Part shown: positions 34,067-43,426 of the stretch, in pieces
Numbering within the stretch: position 1 is the first letter of the stretch
Layout of the letters: each line of letters opens with the position of its first letter
NCBI RefSeq assembly: GCF_014192395.1
Contig: NZ_JACHXW010000003.1
Coordinates: 301,054-365,053, forward strand
Reading direction: 5' to 3'
Source: Paenibacillus endophyticus
Lineage (GTDB): Bacteria > Bacillota > Bacilli > Paenibacillales > Paenibacillaceae
DNA length: 64,000 nt
Position numbers and translations under genes: made by a program
The notes under the pieces: generated by a model
Told to the model about the DNA's origin: nothing
The model's input: only the letters and a program-made list of their open reading frames with translations
Databases searched by the model: none

Positions 34067-34678
34067 CTAATCCTCAAATCTTAAAGTGAAAATAATAGCG
34101 GATTCAAGCCCTTTCAAAGAATCCGGCGATAAATCTGCGGTACTTATCATATTAGTGCTCGTCGATACAGGTATGGAATCATCCGCTTTGAATGTTAGCG
34201 GGTCGCTCGGAAAGATGAGGCCTCTTGATGTTAATGATTTGTCCCACGGAACAGTAAACGTAGAGAGACTCGATCCCGAATCGTTTCCGGCTCTAACTTT
34301 AATCGTGTTAAATTCATATTGTCCATCAATGAACACGGCTTCGATGGATATGATGATTTCTACTTTATGATTCTTTTGAAGATCAGGATGAAAAAACAAA
34401 TCGCCAATGGAGCCTCCCGATGATACTTTTTTGCCTTGCTTCCAAATATCGATATCCAACCATACATTTGGTTTTGTTCCTTTATAGCTCAGCTCAAACG
34501 CACCGGACATTGGGCCTAGGAAAGGTTGAAACTTTGCTCCAGCACCCTTAAATAGATCAACGTGGGTCAATAACATTTCAGCTGGCATATTTCCCTGTTC
34601 AATCATTGACGATCTCGATTCAAATATGGACTTACATCCCGATGTCAACAGTGCAAGCAAGCTTAAGAGTAGAATCAT
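34067..34678 (-). CDS. Lipoprotein of unknown function, start probably frameshifted
   Basis: 203 residues from the ATG at 34678. The lipobox LTSGC is at 11-15, but this start lacks the positive n-region and has no ribosome-binding site. Upstream the same frame reads KFKIYR before the Met, an ideal n-region, and 28 bases upstream an ATG (34706) follows GAGGGGGGAAT but is one base out of frame (ATG AAT ACG T AAA TTT). Removing the T at 34697 gives MNTKFKIYRMILL. Either a natural frameshift or a sequence error. The mature part is beta-rich (WLDIDIWKQGKKV, EIIISIEAVFID) and unrecognised. It is isolated between two terminators. Confidence 0.7.
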   Translation of the reverse strand: MILLLSLLALLTSGCKSIFESRSSMIEQGNMPAEMLLTHVDLFKGAGAKFQPFLGPMSGAFELSYKGTKPNVWLDIDIWKQGKKVSSGGSIGDLFFHPDLQKNHKVEIIISIEAVFIDGQYEFNTIKVRAGNDSGSSLSTFTVPWDKSLTSRGLIFPSDPLTFKADDSIPVSTSTNMISTADLSPDSLKGLESAIIFTLRFED

Positions 34679-34817
34679 GCGGTAAATTTTAAATTTACGT
34701 ATTCATATTCCCCCCTCATCAAGTCATCCATTGTTCGAATTTCTCAAACCAAATCAGTCATTGAAAAACGATCCATTGAACATACCATTATAGGGTAAAT
34801 TTGTAAATGAAATCGAA

Positions 34818-36509
34818 CTACTCCATTTCGCGATTGAAATATTTCTGTACAGTCGCGTAAGCCAGCTTCGGCCTCCGGTAACGGTCAACGATCCCTTTGC
34901 TATTCTGCGTACCCGCTCTCGTAATGAGCCAATCCGTTCCTTCCGTTACCCTGCAATCGCAATATTGCCAGATGAACATACCAGAAATATGCCCTCTCGA
35001 TGTATAGGCAGATAAATTGGCTTCTATAATATCGGATTGGCGCTCTTCCGTTCCGCGCACCCTGCTGGCATCGCGATGTCCGTAATAGCCGTCTCCGCCA
35101 AACTCGCTCATGATCATCGGTTTGCCTGAACCGCCGCTTGCGTCTGCCCAATCTCTGGCAAGATCGCAGAGCTCGCCCGGATCTTCATCTCCGTACCAGC
35201 CCGGATATAAGTTGAATGAAACGATATCCGCCAAATCAAAACAAAGCTCCTTGTCCCGATGATGGGATGCGAAGGTAAGCGGGCGACTGGCATCAAGTCC
35301 ACGAATTTGCTCCAGCTGCTCCTTGTACATTTCACGTCCCTCGGGAGTATTGCTTGCACATTCATTTAGAATCGCCCATATGACGATGGATGGGTGGTTG
35401 TAATGCTGCTCCACCATTTCGCGGTTTACCTGCTTGCATTGCCAGTGAAAATTCGGGTTTTGCATTTGGCTTAGACTAAGCCCTCTCGCATGATTCTCCT
35501 CCCACACAAGAATGCCTCGTTCATCGCATAAGTCTAGAAACCGCTCATCGTTTGGATAATGGCTTGTCCGTACCGAATTGCAGCCCATATTTGTTATCAA
35601 ATCAGCGTCTAACGCCATAAGCTGAAGCGGTAGAGCCGAACCGACCATCGGATGGTCTTCATGCCGATTAACCCCTTTAAATACAATATCCTTGCCGTTA
35701 AGCTGTATTTTCCCCTTTTCGGTTGTCACGACTCGGAATCCGACACGCTCAATCAGATCATCGACAACAGCATCGTCTACTACGAGCTGCGACTTCAGCT
35801 CATACAGGACCGGGCTTTCCTGTGACCAAGCCTCGGCTTCGTTAAAATCAAACGTACCTTCCATTCTGGTTATGCCTGCTTCGATAGGCGAACATATGTC
35901 CAGCTGAAGCTTCCTGCCGCAAAGCTCGATTTGCAGGCGATATGGATGACCGCCTTCGCGCAAATGACGGACAAAGCCTTGAATGCGTGCTTTCCACTTC
36001 CCATTCTCCCAGATCGGCGTGAATGCGATCCTCTCGATATAAAGCTCGTCCAGCTGCTCCATTGCAACGGGTCTGTTAATCCCGCCATACGTGTAATAAT
36101 CATTCGGAATATGAAGTGCGGAATCCGGCCCGAACCGATTGTCTGCGATGACGGTAAGCTCATGATCGCCTGGTTCAACGTCTATTGCAATGGCATCAAA
36201 AGCCGTATAAGCGTTATAATGCTCCGCGAGAATCTGCCCGTCTAAATAGACATGCGCAGTGTGGCTCACGCCTTTGAACACGAAGCGAAGCGAAGTTTTT
36301 TTCTTTAGGCTAATTCGCTTCCGATAGGCGCCTCTTCCTCTATAAGTCAAGAAATCGGGGTGCATCTCCCAGCAGCCTGGAACAATAAGCGTATTCGAAT
36401 ATGAAAGGCGGCCTAAATTCGGCTCTCCCTCTCCGATTATTGCAAAATCCCAACTGCCATCGAGAGAGTGCACCTCTCGATGCTCGTTTGTTTGAAATAG
36501 TCTAGTCAT
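34818..36509 (-). CDS. Glycoside hydrolase family 2, beta-glucuronidase/beta-galactosidase-like
   Basis: 563-residue GH2 enzyme with the family's order: sugar-binding domain (about 1-165; LDGSWDFAIIGEGEP, VPGCWEMHP), immunoglobulin-like domain (about 165-265) and TIM barrel (about 268-563). GVNRHEDHPMVG, RTSHYPND, acid/base Glu383 in AILNE and nucleophile Glu469 in MSEFGG are visible. Start: ATG at 36509 with TAGGAG. No signal peptide, so cytoplasmic. SHYPND and the compact length favour beta-glucuronidase over beta-galactosidase, but specificity is not certain. It follows a YesN-type regulator and transporter genes on the same strand. Confidence 0.92.
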   Translation of the reverse strand: MTRLFQTNEHREVHSLDGSWDFAIIGEGEPNLGRLSYSNTLIVPGCWEMHPDFLTYRGRGAYRKRISLKKKTSLRFVFKGVSHTAHVYLDGQILAEHYNAYTAFDAIAIDVEPGDHELTVIADNRFGPDSALHIPNDYYTYGGINRPVAMEQLDELYIERIAFTPIWENGKWKARIQGFVRHLREGGHPYRLQIELCGRKLQLDICSPIEAGITRMEGTFDFNEAEAWSQESPVLYELKSQLVVDDAVVDDLIERVGFRVVTTEKGKIQLNGKDIVFKGVNRHEDHPMVGSALPLQLMALDADLITNMGCNSVRTSHYPNDERFLDLCDERGILVWEENHARGLSLSQMQNPNFHWQCKQVNREMVEQHYNHPSIVIWAILNECASNTPEGREMYKEQLEQIRGLDASRPLTFASHHRDKELCFDLADIVSFNLYPGWYGDEDPGELCDLARDWADASGGSGKPMIMSEFGGDGYYGHRDASRVRGTEERQSDIIEANLSAYTSRGHISGMFIWQYCDCRVTEGTDWLITRAGTQNSKGIVDRYRRPKLAYATVQKYFNREME

Positions 36510-36520
36510 TAGCTATTCTC

Positions 36521-38845
36521 CTATTCGATGTGGCTGTATTTTTTCCGGTATTCAGTAGGGGTCATGCCTGTTTCGCCTTTAAATACTTTATTGAAATACG
36601 AATGCTGGTACCCGACGCTTTCCGCAATCTCATTGATTTTGAGCGGCGTTGTTGTAATAAGCTCCTTTGCTTTGTCGATTCGAAGCCGCATAATGTAATC
36701 GATATAATGGAAGCCTGTCACTTGCTTGAACGACCTGCTCAGCATAAAAGGACTCGTATGGCACCGCTCCGAGCATTCTTCAAGCGATATATCACGCATA
36801 TATTCATTTTTCAGCAACTGGACCGCCTCTTCAACAACCCGTCTAGCGCCTATGTTTTGCGCTTGGTTGAACTCATCCAAGTACGGTTTAATGATTTTGT
36901 CCATAAACCAGCCGCGCATGGCGAGTATATCCGGCAACGCCAACAGATCGCCGTACAAATTCCCTTCCTTGAACAGCGGATGTGACACGAAACCGAGCTC
37001 TATCAGCATATGTCTTACGCTCCCAAGCAGCTGCAGAAGCCCTTGCCGAACGCTCAGCTCATGCATGCTGATCCGCTCCAGCTCATTCATATACTCCGTA
37101 AATAGCAATGCCGATTCCTCGTTCAGACCAAGGCGCATAACATGCAGCAGCTCCTTCTCTTGTACGAATGGATACTGTGCATCATTTAGCTGCAGCGGGA
37201 TAAGATCCTCCATAGCGATAATCTGGTGGGTTTCCTGCAAGGCACGGTAGCTGATCGCTTGCCTCGTCTGCTCCAGCAGCTCAGGAATGCGGCCGATTTC
37301 CTCTGTCCATCTACAAATGATTACTGTTACTCGCAGCCTTAGCACTTCCGAAAGCGTTGAGATTAACGCCTGCGACATACCCTGCAGCATGTCCTTGCGT
37401 TCCTTTGCAGTCATATGGATGCTGGCTGCGCACAGCAGGCCGACGGACATGTCCTGGAAATTAATAAGATTCGCTTCGATGCCTCTGCTGGAAGCCAGCT
37501 CTTCGGAGATGTTGCCCGCTGCGAAAGAGATAAGCTGCCGGTCATCTTCCCGAAACCGAGCTCCGTCTTCATGAAGGCCCGATAATTGAATTAAGAGCAG
37601 CGAAAATTGCCGATCCTCGGATGGCCAACCTAGTTGATCCATTCTATGCCTCAAGCTTGCTTCATTGCTCGCATACAAATGGCCTTGGACAAGCTGTAGG
37701 AGAAATCCCTCGCGCAGGGACGGCACCGATTGCTGGAGCCTCTCCTTTAACGTTCTCGTTTCATTCATGACCGTCATCCATTTCTGTTCCAGAAACTCCA
37801 TTTCGCGCTCGGCGGCAGGCTCGCCGTTTCTATCCGTGCCAAGCAAGGCGAGCAGCCTTCCAATTGGCTTGTATAGCCGAAGTGACGCATACCATGACAG
37901 CAGCAAGGCAAGCATCAAGCCAGCGAGGCTGCATATTAATATCCATCTAGACGAGAGGACGACCGGTTCCGTCAATTCGCTTAAAGGCGTTGCGGTTACG
38001 TAGGTCCATCCAGCAAGCTCAACCTGGCCAAACGAGACGATATACGTTTCTTTTTTCCATTTGAAGGGGAACGTTCCCTGATCGGGATGATGCTCAAGCA
38101 CATGCTGCTTCAAAGCAGCCGACAACCCCGCTTGGCCCGCGGAGGGCTCAAGCACAAACTGTCCCGCCCTCTGCAGCAGAAATGACGTTCCTTTATCGCC
38201 CGCCTGCAAATAAGCTACGTTTCTTTCGATTTCAGCCGGATTGATCGCAAGGACAAATGCCCCGAACGGATGCTTGGAATGCCAAGGCAGCTTGAATATA
38301 ATCGAGACTGGCGATGTATTGCCCCGAGCACTAATCGCAAGGTTATATGATAAGAACAGACCTGTGTTTTGGCTAAGGTCATCGTGATAAGCCTCTAAGC
38401 TGCTCGGCTCCAAGTATTCAATGCCATCTGCCGACAATAGCGCCTGCTGCTCATTTAGAAACAAATACGCATCGTTCACCAGTAGGCTTGAGCTGCCTAC
38501 GACCGTCATCGTCTGCATAAGCTCCTGTGTTTCATCGATATGGTCCAGAAATGTATAATTTTCCAAATAGCTCCCGAACATCGGATTGTTCGACCAACGG
38601 CTCATTACGATGGAAATCTGGTCGAACTGACTGTTCATCATATCGGCAAATTGCGCAATTCGGAGTGTATGTGTCTTGAATACCTGCTTCTCGATTTCGT
38701 TCTTGCCGATTACATAGTTGCTCGCTGCGATAATAATGGCAGGAATACATGTAATCAGCAGGACGAGCACTAAGCTTTTGCGAAAATATTCCCCTCGCAG
38801 CATCCCCGTTTTAGCCCGCAACGTCCATCTCTTGCTCAATGTCAT
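36521..38845 (-). CDS. Membrane-anchored AraC (YesN-type) regulator
   Basis: About 774 residues: first membrane helix near the N-terminus (SLVLVLLITCIPAIIIAASN), extracellular sensor (about 45-290), second helix (WILICSLAGLMLALLLSWY) with a HAMP-like LYKPIGRLLALL, a central helical region, and a C-terminal AraC double helix-turn-helix (CHTSPFMLSRSFKQVTG; IAESVGYQHSYFNKVFKGE). Such proteins sense sugars outside and activate adjacent importer genes. The start is uncertain: ATG 38845 is only one base from GGGGG, while TTG 38839 is seven bases away. It lies between the binding-protein gene and the GH2 gene. Confidence 0.92.
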   Translation of the reverse strand: MTLSKRWTLRAKTGMLRGEYFRKSLVLVLLITCIPAIIIAASNYVIGKNEIEKQVFKTHTLRIAQFADMMNSQFDQISIVMSRWSNNPMFGSYLENYTFLDHIDETQELMQTMTVVGSSSLLVNDAYLFLNEQQALLSADGIEYLEPSSLEAYHDDLSQNTGLFLSYNLAISARGNTSPVSIIFKLPWHSKHPFGAFVLAINPAEIERNVAYLQAGDKGTSFLLQRAGQFVLEPSAGQAGLSAALKQHVLEHHPDQGTFPFKWKKETYIVSFGQVELAGWTYVTATPLSELTEPVVLSSRWILICSLAGLMLALLLSWYASLRLYKPIGRLLALLGTDRNGEPAAEREMEFLEQKWMTVMNETRTLKERLQQSVPSLREGFLLQLVQGHLYASNEASLRHRMDQLGWPSEDRQFSLLLIQLSGLHEDGARFREDDRQLISFAAGNISEELASSRGIEANLINFQDMSVGLLCAASIHMTAKERKDMLQGMSQALISTLSEVLRLRVTVIICRWTEEIGRIPELLEQTRQAISYRALQETHQIIAMEDLIPLQLNDAQYPFVQEKELLHVMRLGLNEESALLFTEYMNELERISMHELSVRQGLLQLLGSVRHMLIELGFVSHPLFKEGNLYGDLLALPDILAMRGWFMDKIIKPYLDEFNQAQNIGARRVVEEAVQLLKNEYMRDISLEECSERCHTSPFMLSRSFKQVTGFHYIDYIMRLRIDKAKELITTTPLKINEIAESVGYQHSYFNKVFKGETGMTPTEYRKKYSHIE

Positions 38846-38895
38846 ACCCCCGAAAACAAATCCATTTTGCATGCCTGGCAACTAAATACAGCATA

Positions 38896-38925
38896 CCCTC
38901 AGCTTCTCCAGGGAGCAGTTGAGGG
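38896..38925 (-). other. Intercistronic stem-loop after binding-protein gene
   Basis: CCCTCA..CT..CTCC and GGAG..AG..TGAGGG form a stem of 12-14 pairs around CTG, with no U-run. Such hairpins often stabilise the upstream mRNA part and raise binding-protein levels relative to the next gene. Confidence 0.55.
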
Positions 38926-38933
38926 CGCTGTCA

Positions 38934-40463
38934 TTATTTTGTGCTATTTCTTGCTTGATAAGCTGCATTCATTTCTTCAATGATTTGTTGATAGGTTTGA
39001 TCCGCTTGTAGCTCAGCTGTGAAAGCATCCCAATCCTCAAGCGCGGCTTTGCCCATAATGATCTTTGTTTTCAAGTCTTGAATCTTTTTATCATAATCGC
39101 TGCCTAGCTTCGAACCCGTCTCCGTAATTAATCCCGCTACAGGGTTCGATACGCTAGCATCAGCAGCTTGATCAATCAGCATTCTTTCATGCTTCAGCTT
39201 ATCCGCAGGCAAGCCTGTGCCTAAATTCCCATATTTATCATATTTCATGAATATGTTCTGCATAAACTGGAAGCTCAGATCGTTAGTAGCAGCCTCAGTC
39301 AACACATAATTAACGCCATCTTTAGTAAAATCCTCGCCTTCCATGCCATACGCTGCAAGCTCATGCCCTTCATCGGACGCACCGTAATCGAGGAAAGCAA
39401 GCAGCTTTTTCACTTTCTCCTCTTTCACGCTTTTTGAAATGACGAACATCCCGAAGTGGCCGGTTCCCTTTGCTGCATACTTTCCGTTAACCCCTTCCAA
39501 ATAAGGTGTCCATTCCAAATCGGCATCCGCTTTGCCGGCAGCTTGAAGCTCTTTGACCATCGTCGGTATTTGATTCGGCTTATCCGGGAAAATGCCCGCT
39601 TTGCCTGCATACACTAAATCCTTGGCTTGATCATGCTTAAGCAAAGCAAAGTCCTTCGGAATGAGATTTTCATCGTATGCTTTCTTCAGCCATTCCAGCG
39701 CATCACGCATGGATGGGTCAAACGTCATATCGACGAGCTTGCCGTCAACGGCTTTATACTTGCCGCCCGTACCCGTAAATGCTTCCTGAATAAAAGTAAA
39801 TTGACCCATATCGGCTTGATTGACGTAACCGGACAATCCTACTGTATCCTTTTGGCCATCCGGAGCATTGTCTTTGAATGCTTTCATAACCGCATATAAT
39901 TCATCCATCGTCGTTGGAACGGCTAGGTTCAGCTTCTCTAGCCAATCCGTCCGTATTAACGGCTGGGCATTTCCTTCAGTCGGCCGAACGCGCGGCACGC
40001 CATAAAGCTTTCCTTCAACAAGGTTATTTGTAAACGTAATCGTTGGAAATTTCATTAGATTCGGATAATCCTTGATCAGCTCCGTTAAATCCCAAAACGC
40101 GCCCTGCTTGGCCATGTTCTGAAATGCGGCATTGCTCGTATCCGTAACAAGCATGAGATCCGGAAGCTTTCCGGAAGCCAGCGTTACGTTTACCTTTTCA
40201 TTGAAATTGTTTGGCGTTACCCACGTGATGTCCAGCTTCGTATTCGTTCGCTTTTCGACTTCCTTCAAAATCCGATTGTCTGGCGCCGGCGGTTCCTTCT
40301 GATAGTAGATCGTCAGCACGCTCAAGTCAGTCGGCCCCTTGTCTGTCACCTCGCTGCCCGTGTTGTTCTGAGCTGAGTTGCCATTGCCCCCGCAGCCGGA
40401 AATGACGAGCGTAAAAGCAAGAACAGCTGTTAAACCCGCAAACCAATTTCTCTTTCTAATCAT
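38934..40463 (-). CDS. ABC transporter extracellular solute-binding lipoprotein (LipO/LplA type)
   Basis: 509-residue family-1 binding protein. The lipoprotein signal ends in VISGC at about 20-24, followed by a GGNGN linker. Body features: LDITWVTPNNFNEKVNVTLA, LPDLMLVTDT, GKLYGVPRVRPTEGN, IRTDWLEKLNLAVPTTMDEL. This pattern is typical of Paenibacillus binding proteins paired with LplB/YtcP permeases, which are encoded just upstream. Start: ATG at 40463 with GGAGG. It captures an oligosaccharide outside the cell. Confidence 0.93.
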   Translation of the reverse strand: MIRKRNWFAGLTAVLAFTLVISGCGGNGNSAQNNTGSEVTDKGPTDLSVLTIYYQKEPPAPDNRILKEVEKRTNTKLDITWVTPNNFNEKVNVTLASGKLPDLMLVTDTSNAAFQNMAKQGAFWDLTELIKDYPNLMKFPTITFTNNLVEGKLYGVPRVRPTEGNAQPLIRTDWLEKLNLAVPTTMDELYAVMKAFKDNAPDGQKDTVGLSGYVNQADMGQFTFIQEAFTGTGGKYKAVDGKLVDMTFDPSMRDALEWLKKAYDENLIPKDFALLKHDQAKDLVYAGKAGIFPDKPNQIPTMVKELQAAGKADADLEWTPYLEGVNGKYAAKGTGHFGMFVISKSVKEEKVKKLLAFLDYGASDEGHELAAYGMEGEDFTKDGVNYVLTEAATNDLSFQFMQNIFMKYDKYGNLGTGLPADKLKHERMLIDQAADASVSNPVAGLITETGSKLGSDYDKKIQDLKTKIIMGKAALEDWDAFTAELQADQTYQQIIEEMNAAYQARNSTK

Positions 40464-40502
40464 TACATTTTGCCTCCCTGATCGGTCTTTTTATTATATC
40501 TC

Positions 40503-41402
40503 TCATTCCTTGACAGAGCCAACCATGGCCCCTTTTGCAAAATGCTTCTGCAGGAATGGATATACCAGAAGAATAGGAATGGTGGAGATGATGACAGCCG
40601 CCATTTTTTTCGTTTCGGACGGGATGCTCGCCATGCCGGTATCGCTGGCAGCCGCCCCTCCCATCGCTGTCGAGGAATCGATCAGCATGTTTTGCAGCAA
40701 GATCTGCAGCGGCCATTTGGCTGTATCATTAATGAACAGCACCGCACTAAAAAACGTGTTCCAATATGAAACCGCGTAAAATAAACCAAAGGCGGCGAGT
40801 GAAGGCAGCGAAAGCGGGAGAATGATGCGGAACCATACGCTCATATCGTTGCAGCCGTCAATGCGGGCAGCCTCCTCCAAGCCGACGGGAATTGAATCGA
40901 AAAAACCCTTCATAAGCAGAACATACCAACCGCTTGTTATAACCGGTATGATTAGCGACCATAGACTGTCAATCATTCCGAGCTCTTTTACGACTAAATA
41001 GCCCGGAATTATGCCTGGATTAAACAGCGTAGTCAACAGGATAAGAAACATAAGCGGTTTCCTGCCTCTCATTCGCTTTCGCGAAAGACCATAGGACAAG
41101 GAAGAGGTAATGATCAAGCTGCACAACGTACCAACGACCGCCAGAAACGCACTGATGCCCGTTGCCCTCAAAAACGTCGAGGTTGACAGCAAATACTCGT
41201 AGGAAACGAGCGTCCACGTTTTCGGAAATAGCAGCAAGCCTCCTTGGCGATACTCTTCCGGCGTCGTGAATGAAATGACGAAAACATAATAGAACGGGAA
41301 CAAACATAAAGCGCCTACCAGCAGCAGAATAGTTACGTTTATAGCGCCAAAGGCACGGTCAAAGCCGCTTTCCCGAATCGCCGTTTTGGGAATCTTGCTC
41401 AT
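40503..41402 (-). CDS. Carbohydrate ABC transporter permease (YtcP type)
   Basis: 299-residue permease with about six membrane helices (ALCLFPFYYVFVISF first). The EAA loop EEAARIDGCNDMSVWFRIIL lies near 190-210 and the usual C-terminus KHFAKGAMVGSVKE is present. The ATG at 41402 overlaps the stop of the LplB-type gene as TAATG, and GAGGAGG lies upstream, so translation is coupled. It forms the membrane channel with that partner. Confidence 0.94.
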   Translation of the reverse strand: MSKIPKTAIRESGFDRAFGAINVTILLLVGALCLFPFYYVFVISFTTPEEYRQGGLLLFPKTWTLVSYEYLLSTSTFLRATGISAFLAVVGTLCSLIITSSLSYGLSRKRMRGRKPLMFLILLTTLFNPGIIPGYLVVKELGMIDSLWSLIIPVITSGWYVLLMKGFFDSIPVGLEEAARIDGCNDMSVWFRIILPLSLPSLAAFGLFYAVSYWNTFFSAVLFINDTAKWPLQILLQNMLIDSSTAMGGAAASDTGMASIPSETKKMAAVIISTIPILLVYPFLQKHFAKGAMVGSVKE

Positions 41403-42379
41403 TAATACACGCCCTCCTCGCCGAATTTTTTTGCAAGCCAATTCGCAAATATGACCAATGCCACACCGATAAAGGATTTAAACAGCCCGACTGCCGTACT
41501 GTAGCTGAATTGGGCCTGCAAGATGCCTACTCGATAGACATAGGTGTCGAACACCTCGGCCACCTCCGACACTGCGCCATTCATCATGAGGTATACCTGT
41601 TCGAAGCCCACGTCCATGATATGGCCGATACGAAGAATCAATAGAATGATAATTACGTTGCGGATTGCAGGCAAAGTGACATGCCACATTTGGCGCAATC
41701 TGCCTGCTCCGTCCAGCTTCGCCGCTTCATATTGCTGCGTGTCCACGCTTGCGATCGCTGCCAGAAACAGAACCGTTCCCCACCCCACTTCCTTCCAGAT
41801 CGACTGCAATGTAAGCAGTACCCAGAAATAATCAGGATTGGTCAGAAAATCTACTTTCTCATGCCCGAACGCAGCAAGCAGCTGATTAATAACCCCTTCC
41901 GATTGCGAAAGCATAAGAAAGCTCATGCCTACAATGACTACCCATGACAAGAAATGAGGCAAATAAACGATCGATTGAATCGTCTTCTTAAACCATTGAA
42001 GCCTCAACTCATTCATCATTAAAGAAAGCAAGATCGGCAATGGGAAGAAGAAAATTAGGCTTAAAGCGTTAATTGCCATCGTATTTCTGAATATTCGGTA
42101 AAATTCAGGATTAGCGAATAATCGTTGGAAATGCTCCACTCCTACCCACTCACTATGAAGAAAACCGAGATAAGGAGAATACTCCTGAAAGGCAATGAGC
42201 ACTCCCCACATCGGGATGTACTTGAAAACAAGAAAATATAATAGCCCGGGAAATACTAATAGATACAAAAACAAATCCCGGCGCAGCAGCTTGCCTTCAT
42301 TCCTAAGGCTAGCTCTAAAGCGATGCCCTAAACTTGCTGCTTCCTTCTGCGGTTGAACAAACTCCATGTTCGTATTCAT
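41402..42379 (-). CDS. ABC transporter permease (LplB type)
   Basis: 325-residue permease. FLYLLVFPGLLYFLVFKYIPMWG and LIAFQEYSPYLG are the standard N-terminal signature of LplB-like proteins; the EAA loop reads YEAAKLDGAGRLRQMWHVTL near 215-235. It is the first gene of the operon (LplB, YtcP, binding protein, regulator, GH2). The promoter should lie in 42380-42645, shared with the divergent MarR gene. No ATPase gene is nearby. Confidence 0.93.
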   Translation of the reverse strand: MNTNMEFVQPQKEAASLGHRFRASLRNEGKLLRRDLFLYLLVFPGLLYFLVFKYIPMWGVLIAFQEYSPYLGFLHSEWVGVEHFQRLFANPEFYRIFRNTMAINALSLIFFFPLPILLSLMMNELRLQWFKKTIQSIVYLPHFLSWVVIVGMSFLMLSQSEGVINQLLAAFGHEKVDFLTNPDYFWVLLTLQSIWKEVGWGTVLFLAAIASVDTQQYEAAKLDGAGRLRQMWHVTLPAIRNVIIILLILRIGHIMDVGFEQVYLMMNGAVSEVAEVFDTYVYRVGILQAQFSYSTAVGLFKSFIGVALVIFANWLAKKFGEEGVY

Positions 42380-42603
42380 TGGTTAGCCACTCCTCTATCT
42401 GCTTGACTGCTGTGGTTTGGTGCTCGGCAACTTCCTCTACTATAGGCCTGACACAGCTTGAACGCTTTAACAAATACTTGCAAAGCGGCTTGATTGAGCT
42501 AACAAAATCTTGTTATAGGACCAATTAACGATGATTTCGAATCTACTCCCCTTCTTTTAGATAGTCGATTGACAAAATCTATCCTTGCATAGTACATTCC
42601 TTT

Positions 42604-42621
42604 TAGTTAAGGACTTAACTA
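42604..42621. promoter_or_regulatory. Probable operator of the divergent MarR gene
   Basis: TAGTTAAG-GA-CTTAACTA is a perfect 8+2+8 palindrome 25 bases before the MarR start. Its right part with flanks, AGGACTTAACTAC, recurs at 43117-43129 downstream of the gene. Confidence 0.7.
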
Positions 42622-42645
42622 CTTATCGGCGGTGATTGGAATACG

Positions 42646-43092
42646 ATGAAAGACCTTCAAGATTATGTACATGATTTGCCTCTGCCCACACAGGTTTTTT
42701 TCTCATTGGTGGAAACAACCGCCAGGCTCGTGGATGTCTCGGAGAAATATTGGCAATCCAGAGGGCAAAACGGCGCAAGAATTCGTATCCTCGTCGAAAT
42801 CATGAAGGAAGGCGGTACGATTCTGCCCTCCATGCTTGCCCAGAAAATAGGCGTCACCAAATCCAACGTTACACTGCTGCTTATTCCGCTTGAGAATGAA
42901 GGTTTCATACAAAGAGCGAGCCATCCGAGTGACGGCAGAAAAACCATCATTTCCATTACGCCTGAGGGACAAACGCTATTGTTGAACCATTTGCCAGAGA
43001 ACCGGGCACGCATTACGGACAAAATGAGCAAACTGAGCGGTCAGGAGTTAGCCATGCTTCTGAGCTTACTCTCTAAATTAAATAAGCCCTGA
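42646..43092 (+). CDS. MarR family transcriptional regulator
   Basis: 148-residue MarR protein: PSMLAQKIGVTKSNVTLLLIPLENEG is the helix-turn-helix and SHPSDGRKTIISITPEGQ the wing. Start: ATG at 42646 with only a weak site (GGTGATTGG). An 18-bp palindrome is directly upstream, so it is likely autoregulated. It is divergent from the LplB-type transporter operon; whether it controls that operon or a gene now lost downstream is open. Confidence 0.88.
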   Translation: MKDLQDYVHDLPLPTQVFFSLVETTARLVDVSEKYWQSRGQNGARIRILVEIMKEGGTILPSMLAQKIGVTKSNVTLLLIPLENEGFIQRASHPSDGRKTIISITPEGQTLLLNHLPENRARITDKMSKLSGQELAMLLSLLSKLNKP

Positions 43093-43303
43093 CGGGGCTT
43101 TTCGCCTATATCGTTCAGGACTTAACTACATGGGCAAGAGAGGATTTGATGGGATATTATTACAATTTCCTTTACATGCCCGAATGGACAGTTGGGTCGA
43201 CTCCTTATCGATGAGCTTATCCGTTTCATGCCCGCGGAGCATATCGTCGCCTGCTTTCGTTAACCGGCGAACTCGGGTGACTATGCCTCCATAACATGCT
43301 AAA
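43093..43303. other. Gap after MarR gene with second operator-like half site
   Basis: AGGACTTAACTAC at 43117-43129 copies the operator before the MarR gene. The following ~180 bases have open frames on both strands (minus strand reads RVRRLTKAGDDMLRGHETDK) but no ribosome-binding site or known family, so they may be a gene remnant; no call is made. Confidence 0.4.
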
Positions 43304-43344
43304 AGAACCTTCAGCGCCACTATAAAAGTGGAGCTGAAGGTTCT
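43304..43344 (-). terminator. Terminator of the PA14 beta-helix gene
   Basis: AGAACCTTCAGC and GCTGAAGGTTCT pair over 12 bases, with CCACT/AGTGG inside; on the minus strand TTTTAG follows. Strong in both directions. Confidence 0.85.
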
Positions 43345-43426
43345 AGTTCAACCTTATGTTACATGCTTAGGTAGCTGCCCTTCTCAGAATAACTGTGTTG
43401 GAGAAGTCCTTCTAACTACACTTGCA

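Noticed and set aside
43126..43320. 64-codon minus-strand frame (RVRRLTKAGDDMLRGHETDK)
   Set aside because: No ribosome-binding site, overlaps a terminator arm and matches no family known to me; kept only as possible remnant.
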